Positions 51,837 to 55,812 of a stretch of 55,812 nt of DNA are shown in pieces (positions within the stretch are counted from its first letter, which is position 1; each line of letters starts with the position of its first letter). The notes below the pieces were generated by a model. That model saw nothing but the letters and a program-made list of their open reading frames with translations. It was not told the DNA's origin and made no database searches. Both the position numbers and the translations under genes were made by a program. The DNA comes from an uncultured Lachnospiraceae bacterium (GTDB lineage Bacteria > Bacillota > Clostridia > Lachnospirales > Lachnospiraceae), in assembly GCA_900318375.1 (NCBI GenBank), contig ONKG01000024.1, positions 1 through 55,812 on the forward strand. The letters are read 5' to 3'.

Positions 51837-53549
51837 ATGTACATGAAATCAACGGTAAAAATACCGGATTTTGTAAAAGGTATCAGTCGCAAGAAGATCA
51901 AAGGGACCACTTACGTTTACTTTGCCTATGGCCGGGAATACGACGCTGATAAAAAATACACTGTGCCGAAGAATACTTCAATCGGAAAGATCGACGATGA
52001 TAATCCGGATATGATGTATCCAAACAGCAACTACCTGAAATACTTTCCTGAGGCAGTTCTCCCGGATGAACTGAGTTTCGCATACCGCAGTGACTGCCTT
52101 CGCATTGGCTCTTTTATTGTCATCAGGAAGGTGATGACAGAGTATCATCTGGATGAGATCATCGGCCGTCTGATTGGGAAGGATAGCGGACTGTTTCTGG
52201 ATCTGGCCGCCTACGCAATCATCTGTGAGAATAATGCCGGCCAGTATTATCCGGATTACGCATTCAACCATCCGTTGTTCACAGACGCAATGAAGGTCTA
52301 CAGCGACTCAAAGGTGTCTGATTTTATAAACGGCATCACCAGGGATCAGAGCATAGCGTTCCAGAATGAATGGAATGAGCGCAGAGACCACCGGGAAAAG
52401 ATCTATATCTCTTATGACTCCACAAATAAAAACAGCCAGGCGGGAGAGATTGATTTTGTCGAGTTTGGCCATCCCAAGGATGATCAGGGGGTGCCGGTTT
52501 TCAATTTTTCCATCGCATATGACCGGGACAACTCCGAGCCATTGTTTTACGAAGAATATCCGGGCAGCATTGTGGATGTTTCCCAGCTGCAGCTGATGCT
52601 TGAAAAAGTAAAAGGCTACGGATATCGTAATGTAGGCTTTATCCTTGATAGAGGCTACTTCAGTAAGGAAAACATCCATTACATGGACAAATGCGGTTAC
52701 GAGTTTGTCATCATGATGAAGGGCATGAAGGACCTTGTCCGGGAGATCGTCCTGGAATGCAAAGGAAAATTTGAGGACAGGCGCCAATGCAGTATCCGGG
52801 AGTATAAAGTCAGCGGGTTAACAATAAAGAAACAGCTGTATCCATCCGACCAGGATAATAGGTATTTCCACATTTATTACAGTGACCGCAGAAAGAATGC
52901 CGAACGTGAAGCGCTGGAGGCGAAGATCGACAAAATGTCACTCTACCTTCAGGAACATGCCGGAAAAAAGCTCACCCTTGGAAGCGGCTTCAGCAAATAT
53001 TTTGACCTGATCTACTGGCACAAGGGGCAGCCGGATGAAAAATTCATGTACGGCCGCGAGCGCTACGATGTCATCGATGAGGAGATCAGCCTGTGCGGAT
53101 ACTTTGTCATCATCACCTCTGAAAAAATGACTGCGGAGGAGGCGATCGACCTCTATAAAGGCAGGGACGCATCAGAGAAACTGTTCCGAGGGGACAAATC
53201 CTATCTTGGAAACAAGAGTATAAGGGTGTATTCCAACGAATCGTTCCATGCAAAGATATTTATTGAATTTGTCGCGCTTATAATACGAAACCGTATTTAT
53301 AAACTGCTCAAGGAACATATGGCACATGGCAAGCATAAAATGAACTATCTTACGGTCCCTGCTGCCATCAGGGAGCTTGAGAAGATCGAGATCATCAGAC
53401 AGCCTGATCATAACTATCGACTCAACTATGCTCTAAGTGCTGTGCAGAAAGATATCCTGAAAGCGTTTAATCTGACTGAATCAAATATCCGGGAACAGGC
53501 GTCCGGCATCAGTACTGACCTGCAGTCTATCGAAGAGGAGGCATCATAA
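51837..53549 (+). CDS. Transposase, IS1634/IS4-superfamily DDE type
   Basis: A 570-residue transposase. DDE-type residues are visible in YISYDSTNK (first Asp), NVGFILDRGYFSKENI (second Asp) and the YREK box YKGRDASEKLFRGDK with E447, matching Y-x2-R-x3-E-x6-K exactly. NESFHAKIFIEFVALIIRNRI near the end is also typical of the IS1634 group. The ATG at 51837 has AGAGG, which lies in a hairpin. The frame is intact, so the IS may be active. The small gene after it starts within its stop codon (TAATG). Confidence 0.93.
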   Translation: MYMKSTVKIPDFVKGISRKKIKGTTYVYFAYGREYDADKKYTVPKNTSIGKIDDDNPDMMYPNSNYLKYFPEAVLPDELSFAYRSDCLRIGSFIVIRKVMTEYHLDEIIGRLIGKDSGLFLDLAAYAIICENNAGQYYPDYAFNHPLFTDAMKVYSDSKVSDFINGITRDQSIAFQNEWNERRDHREKIYISYDSTNKNSQAGEIDFVEFGHPKDDQGVPVFNFSIAYDRDNSEPLFYEEYPGSIVDVSQLQLMLEKVKGYGYRNVGFILDRGYFSKENIHYMDKCGYEFVIMMKGMKDLVREIVLECKGKFEDRRQCSIREYKVSGLTIKKQLYPSDQDNRYFHIYYSDRRKNAEREALEAKIDKMSLYLQEHAGKKLTLGSGFSKYFDLIYWHKGQPDEKFMYGRERYDVIDEEISLCGYFVIITSEKMTAEEAIDLYKGRDASEKLFRGDKSYLGNKSIRVYSNESFHAKIFIEFVALIIRNRIYKLLKEHMAHGKHKMNYLTVPAAIRELEKIEIIRQPDHNYRLNYALSAVQKDILKAFNLTESNIREQASGISTDLQSIEEEAS

Positions 53550-53779
53550 TGGCTAGAAAACGTACCCGCATAACTATCGATGACAAAATCGAAGCACAGA
53601 AACTTGTGGTCTCCAGAGCCAAAGACAAATATGATGCCGCTGTCGATGAACTCGAGAGACTGTACAAACTCAGGGATGAGGAACATCGAAAAGATATCCT
53701 CAAACGCCTGGCAACAAGCAAACGCACCTATGAGGAGATCATCAAATTCCTAGAGGCTGAACCTGAGAAAAACGATTGA
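53549..53779 (+). CDS. Small coiled-coil protein encoded within the IS
   Basis: A 76-residue protein, basic at the start (MARKRTRITIDDKIEAQKLV) and then charged and helical (SRAKDKYDAAVDELERLYKL), with a heptad-like pattern suggesting a coiled coil. The ATG at 53549 overlaps the transposase stop (TAATG), and the gene ends 24 bp before the right end of the IS. It therefore travels with the transposase and may be an accessory DNA-binding or regulatory partner; no function is known to me. Confidence 0.75.
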   Translation: MARKRTRITIDDKIEAQKLVVSRAKDKYDAAVDELERLYKLRDEEHRKDILKRLATSKRTYEEIIKFLEAEPEKND

Positions 53780-54088
53780 GAGTTAATTTTTAAGGAAGTT
53801 CACAATTAAGTGATAGTTATTATGAAATTACAAGATATGATATTCCTAAGATAAGAGTTTTTGTATCAAATTATTATGTATTAAGCTTGTCGGATTATTA
53901 TGATATAAAAGATGAATATCCAGACATTGATTGTCTTATAACTATTTCAAATTGGAATAGTGTTTCTGAGGATGCATATAGACAAGGAAAAAGGAATCAA
54001 GTTGGTGTTTTTACTATGAGGGAGTTTATGGGGGCTATAAATATTGAAAGACCATATAGATATATTAGACCAATTGATAGGGAACATA

Positions 54089-54388
54089 ATGATAGGCTCG
54101 GCAGAAGTATATGAAAAAATAATAAATGCATCAATTATATTAATTGGATCGTTTCAAGATACGAAGAAGGCAAACGATATAGACCTAATAATTTTATATG
54201 AGAAATATGATTTTTTTGCATTAAGGAAACTTAAAAACTTAATTGCCATCGCATTGAATTGTGAGTTTGGCTTACCTATACACTATACAACCTTATCGTA
54301 TAAAGAATACTTTCAAATGGAACAATTACAAATCGAAAAACATAGAATAGTTTATGCTGCTAATTGTTTTATAGACGTAGTGCAATAA
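54089..54388 (+). CDS. Small nucleotidyltransferase-like protein
   Basis: A 99-residue protein with ILIGSFQDTKKANDIDLIIL: G-S followed eight residues later by DxD, the pattern of polymerase-beta-type minimal nucleotidyltransferases, then a helical remainder (ALRKLKNLIAIALNCEFGLP). The ATG at 54089 lies inside the end of the interrupted gene; a TTG at 54044 would add 15 residues. It is the third gene of the SEFIR module. It could be an active AMP transferase or only share the fold; the spacing (x8) is shorter than MntA's x10. Confidence 0.65.
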   Translation: MIGSAEVYEKIINASIILIGSFQDTKKANDIDLIILYEKYDFFALRKLKNLIAIALNCEFGLPIHYTTLSYKEYFQMEQLQIEKHRIVYAANCFIDVVQ

Positions 54389-54603
54389 ATCTCTAATGAT
54401 GATTCATTACAGAATCGGGATAGCTTCTTATAACATCAAAACAATGCTTTCATATTGATTGGAGAGTTTCCTCACATTATGTAGATAAAAATCCTACCCA
54501 GATAGTCAAATTGTGTTTTGCCTTTCAAAAAAAGAATTGCGGAAAGCATCGATGGCATTGACATGCCATGGTATTCTTCTTTAAGAATTGGCTTAATAAA
54601 ATC

Positions 54604-54690
54604 TGATAACATACCGCTGATAACAATTTGATAACACCAGTTCAGATAACCCATATAAGCAGGATACATGAGAACAAATGGAGTCACAAC
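54604..54690 (+). repeat. Right-end repeat cluster (putative integrase arm sites)
   Basis: TGATAACA octamers at 54604-54611, 54618-54625 and 54629-54636, then TAACACCAGTTCAGATAA (54632-54649). The pair at 54618-54636 matches the left-end repeat at 34562-34580 in 17 of 19 positions; the 18-mer and following 40 bp match 50553-50620. Confidence 0.6.
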
Positions 54691-54742
54691 GTATAACAGC
54701 TCCTATACAAATGCGAAGCACATGTGCAGCGCAAAGATAAAG

Positions 54743-54788
54743 AAAGCAGTCCGGCGGGAGCGTGCTCTCGCAGGGACTGCTTTTTTTT
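54743..54788 (+). terminator. Orphan Rho-independent terminator
   Basis: AAAGCAGTCC...GGACTGC plus eight Ts; the 21-nt interior contains a further GGCGGGAGC/GCTCTCGC pairing. About 355 bp after the nucleotidyltransferase-like gene; no nearer + gene is supported. Confidence 0.7.
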
Positions 54789-55002
54789 GATTCATGTGGC
54801 GGCAGTCGCGTTGAGATTGCCTCGAATAGACAATCGAAGCGGCGAGTGAGTTGCGAGAAAAAAACAGGTTGGCTTTTGGAAATTAGATCATTAAAACCAA
54901 GTGTTTTTATGCTTCATCCGGTATTGGCCAGCAGTACGCAGAGAGGTTTTGACATGGTGCAAGTGTGATGGAGATCTGTGATGATCACGGATGCTGTCAG
55001 TG

Positions 55003-55356
55003 TCAGGAATCAGACTTCAGTTTCTGATGATAGGCAAGGAGTCTGTTTCGGGCAGGATTCTTTGTATCAATCATGTCTTTGATCAGGTCGAATAGTTCAG
55101 GATCATCTGACCTGGAAATCAGATATTCCGCTGGTTCGGGGACCTCAGAGGCGCCGGTTAGGTATTCGGGCGAGACTCCGAGCTTTTGCGCCATAAATAC
55201 AATCGTCTGCCAGGAGGGTGTTCTGGCTGCTGTTTCATAGCGCAGGTATCCCATTTTTGATAAGCCGAACAGTCTCGCTGCTTCAGCTTTATTAAGCCCC
55301 ATCTCTTCCCGAATATTCTTTAATCTTTCCGGACAAAACCCTGTTTCCACTTTCAT
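55003..55356 (-). CDS. XRE-family transcriptional regulator
   Basis: A 117-residue protein with an N-terminal helix-turn-helix (PERLKNIREEMGLNKAEAAR, LFGLSKMGYLRYETAARTPS) and a short acidic C-terminal part (EVPEPAEYLISRSDDPELFD). The start is uncertain: the ATG at 55356 has GGGAG but at a very short spacing; an ATG at 55389 and a TTG at 55398 are in frame. It is divergent from hicA; direct repeats at 55382-55426 lie in the shared gap, so it could regulate itself and perhaps hicAB. Confidence 0.75.
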   Translation of the reverse strand: MKVETGFCPERLKNIREEMGLNKAEAARLFGLSKMGYLRYETAARTPSWQTIVFMAQKLGVSPEYLTGASEVPEPAEYLISRSDDPELFDLIKDMIDTKNPARNRLLAYHQKLKSDS

Positions 55357-55381
55357 ATCTCCCGGTAAAAAAGGATTGACG

Positions 55382-55426
55382 GTAACCATTGGATACAATA
55401 ATATGATGATAAAAAGTACCCATTGG
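55382..55426. promoter_or_regulatory. Direct-repeat operator candidate between the XRE gene and hicA
   Basis: GTAACCATTGG (55382-55392) and GTACCCATTGG (55416-55426), 10 of 11 matching, 34 bp start to start, about three helical turns. They lie at the 5' edge of the XRE gene. Confidence 0.5.
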
Positions 55427-55484
55427 TTATATTTTATGTGTGGGAAGGTGAAATTACAAGTCTGGTCATATTATTTATAGATAG

Positions 55485-55513
55485 TTGACACCATATGTAA
55501 CACCAAATATAAT
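55485..55513 (+). promoter_or_regulatory. Consensus promoter of hicAB
   Basis: TTGACA (55485-55490), a 17-bp spacer and TATAAT (55508-55513): a perfect sigma-A-type promoter 18 bp before the hicA start. Confidence 0.88.
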
Positions 55514-55530
55514 GGAAGGCAGAAGAAGAT

Positions 55531-55779
55531 ATGTCGAAATGGGATAAATTGATCAGCCGTATTTATTCTTCATCAAAGGATATGAGGTTCAGCGAACTTC
55601 GTAAGATACTGGAAAGCTGCGGATATACTATGAATGCTCCAAGGGGCGGCAGCAGTCATTACACATTCCGCAAACCGGGAAAGCCCCCGATAACAATTCC
55701 TAAAAATGAACCTATAAAACGAGTCTATGTCGAGATGGTTCGGAAGGTAGTGGAGGAGACGATGGATGAAAACGATTGA
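55531..55779 (+). CDS. hicA: HicA-family toxin (mRNA interferase)
   Basis: An 82-residue protein with the HicA double-stranded-RNA-binding-like fold: RFSELRKILESCGYTMNAPR, GGSSHYTFRKPGKPPITIP with the catalytic His in GSSHYTF, and a helical end. HicA cleaves mRNA and is neutralised by HicB. It is longer than minimal HicA (about 60 residues) through an N-terminal extension, as in many Firmicutes copies. A consensus promoter lies directly upstream. hicB starts within its last codons (14-nt overlap). Confidence 0.92.
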   Translation: MSKWDKLISRIYSSSKDMRFSELRKILESCGYTMNAPRGGSSHYTFRKPGKPPITIPKNEPIKRVYVEMVRKVVEETMDEND

Positions 55780-55812
55780 TTATTATATGGATCTGCCCTA
55801 TAGACTTGAAAT
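55766..55812 (+). CDS. hicB: HicB-family antitoxin, N-terminal fragment
   Basis: The frame opens with ATG 55766 and reads MKTIDYYMDLPYRLE to the window edge. YYMDLPYRLE is the usual HicB beginning, and the 14-nt overlap with hicA is the standard arrangement. The rest lies outside the window. Confidence 0.85.
   Translation, partial: MKTIDYYMDLPYRLE

Larger units (their letters stand above)
51676..53803 (+). mobile_element. IS1634-type insertion sequence
   Basis: About 2.13 kb with terminal inverted repeats of about 27 bp: GTGAACTTCTTTGATAATTA at the left and, read from the right end, GTGAACTTCCTTAAAAATTA, both continuing ACTCTCA. It is flanked by a 6-bp AATTAA duplication (51670-51675, 53804-53809; one extra C separates the left copy from the repeat). 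It carries a DDE transposase and a small coiled-coil gene. The insertion splits the gene after the SEFIR gene. Confidence 0.9.
51576..54114 (+). pseudogene. Unknown gene split by an IS insertion
   Basis: The 5' part runs from ATG 51576 (GGAGGA upstream; MPDYFIKFPRPESIHFFEQA) to the IS at 51676; the 3' part resumes at 53810 and ends at TGA 54112-54114. Deleting the IS and one AATTAA copy joins them in frame to a protein of about 136 residues (junction KKL-SDSYYEI). The product is acidic and aromatic-rich (DYYDIKDEYPDIDCLITISN; ERPYRYIRPIDREHND). I recognise no family. It follows the SEFIR gene by 2 bp and overlaps the nucleotidyltransferase-like gene, so it was the middle member of a three-gene operon. 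Confidence 0.85.
34504..54690. mobile_element. Integrative mobilizable element with defence cargo (ends approximate)
   Basis: About 20 kb of A+T-richer sequence next to the guaA 3' end, carrying an XRE regulator, excisionase-like protein, tyrosine integrase, RepA-N-like and DnaC-like proteins, MobC, MobA relaxase and an oriT-like region, but no coupling protein or mating-pore genes. Cargo is a type I restriction operon with embedded toxin-antitoxin domains, a GmrSD-like nuclease and a SEFIR module carrying an IS. Left boundary: guaA stop, with TGATAACAGATTGATAACA at 34562-34580. Right boundary: taken near the matching repeat at 54618-54636 and the adjoining diverged repeat to about 54690. No exact copy of the guaA 3' end was found at the right, so the att core is not identified. 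Confidence 0.6.
54389..55002. other. Right-end region of the element, no clear gene
   Basis: No supported gene. A 71-codon minus-strand frame (54472-54687, hydrophobic, no ribosome site) may be a decayed fragment. The TGATAACA repeats are at 54604-54650. A terminator-like hairpin GCAGTCC/GGACTGC followed by T8 is at 54743-54788, with no obvious gene ending at it, so it may close a small RNA or a decayed gene. A + frame at 54762-54968 is not convincing. Confidence 0.45.

Noticed and set aside
54472-54687. Minus-strand hydrophobic 71-codon gene
   Set aside because: No ribosome site, no recognisable family, and it overlaps the TGATAACA repeat cluster; at best a decayed fragment.

Overview
The window looks like a chromosomal segment of a Gram-positive anaerobe of the class Clostridia, most likely a Lachnospiraceae member (inference). 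The signs are pyruvate:ferredoxin oxidoreductase, mecA, spoVG, the paired glgC/glgD, a DnaD-type primosome protein with a DnaI-like loader, a class 1B dihydroorotate dehydrogenase (pyrK/pyrD), strong AGGAGG ribosome sites and several TTG/GTG starts. The first 34.5 kb is fairly G+C-rich housekeeping sequence; from guaA onward an A+T-richer mobile island begins.

Layout of the core (1-34503): start of nifJ (-), mecA (-), a gene-poor 1.2 kb with tandem repeats, then a run of + genes (GH18 cell-wall hydrolase, tsaC, upp, dCMP deaminase) ending at a bidirectional terminator; a - block (prs, dnaI-like, dnaD-like, murC); glycogen genes glgC-glgD with spoVG; pth-mfd; pyrC (-) divergent from plsC-pyrK-pyrD-ispE-gntR-murI-ywiB-like; a membrane protein (-); a surface lipoprotein with a trigger-factor-like foldase; asnS and guaA. 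Pyrimidine and nucleotide metabolism (upp, dCMP deaminase, prs, pyrC, pyrK, pyrD, guaA) is unusually well represented.

The island (about 34504-54690) sits directly downstream of guaA. It carries an XRE regulator, an excisionase-like protein, a tyrosine integrase, a RepA-N-type protein and a DnaC-like loader, a probable oriT, MobC and a MobA relaxase. I see no type IV secretion genes, so it reads as an integrative mobilizable element. TGATAACA-type repeats occur near both ends. Its cargo is defence: a type I restriction-modification operon in which HsdS is fused in frame to a complete MntA-type nucleotidyltransferase domain and is followed, with a 14-nt overlap, by a HEPN (HepT-like) protein, then HsdR and a DUF262/HNH GmrSD-like nuclease. 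A second module has a SEFIR-domain protein, an unknown gene split by an IS1634-type element (frame restored exactly when the IS and one 6-bp target copy are removed) and a small nucleotidyltransferase-like protein. This second module is bracketed by diverged copies of one repeat, suggesting stepwise accretion.

The main candidate for an undescribed system is the HsdM / HsdS-MntA / HepT / HsdR operon: a restriction enzyme whose specificity subunit carries the antitoxin domain of a type VII toxin-antitoxin pair. The motifs and the fusion are read directly from the sequence; the proposed guarding mechanism is inference. The window ends with an XRE regulator and the start of a hicAB toxin-antitoxin locus.
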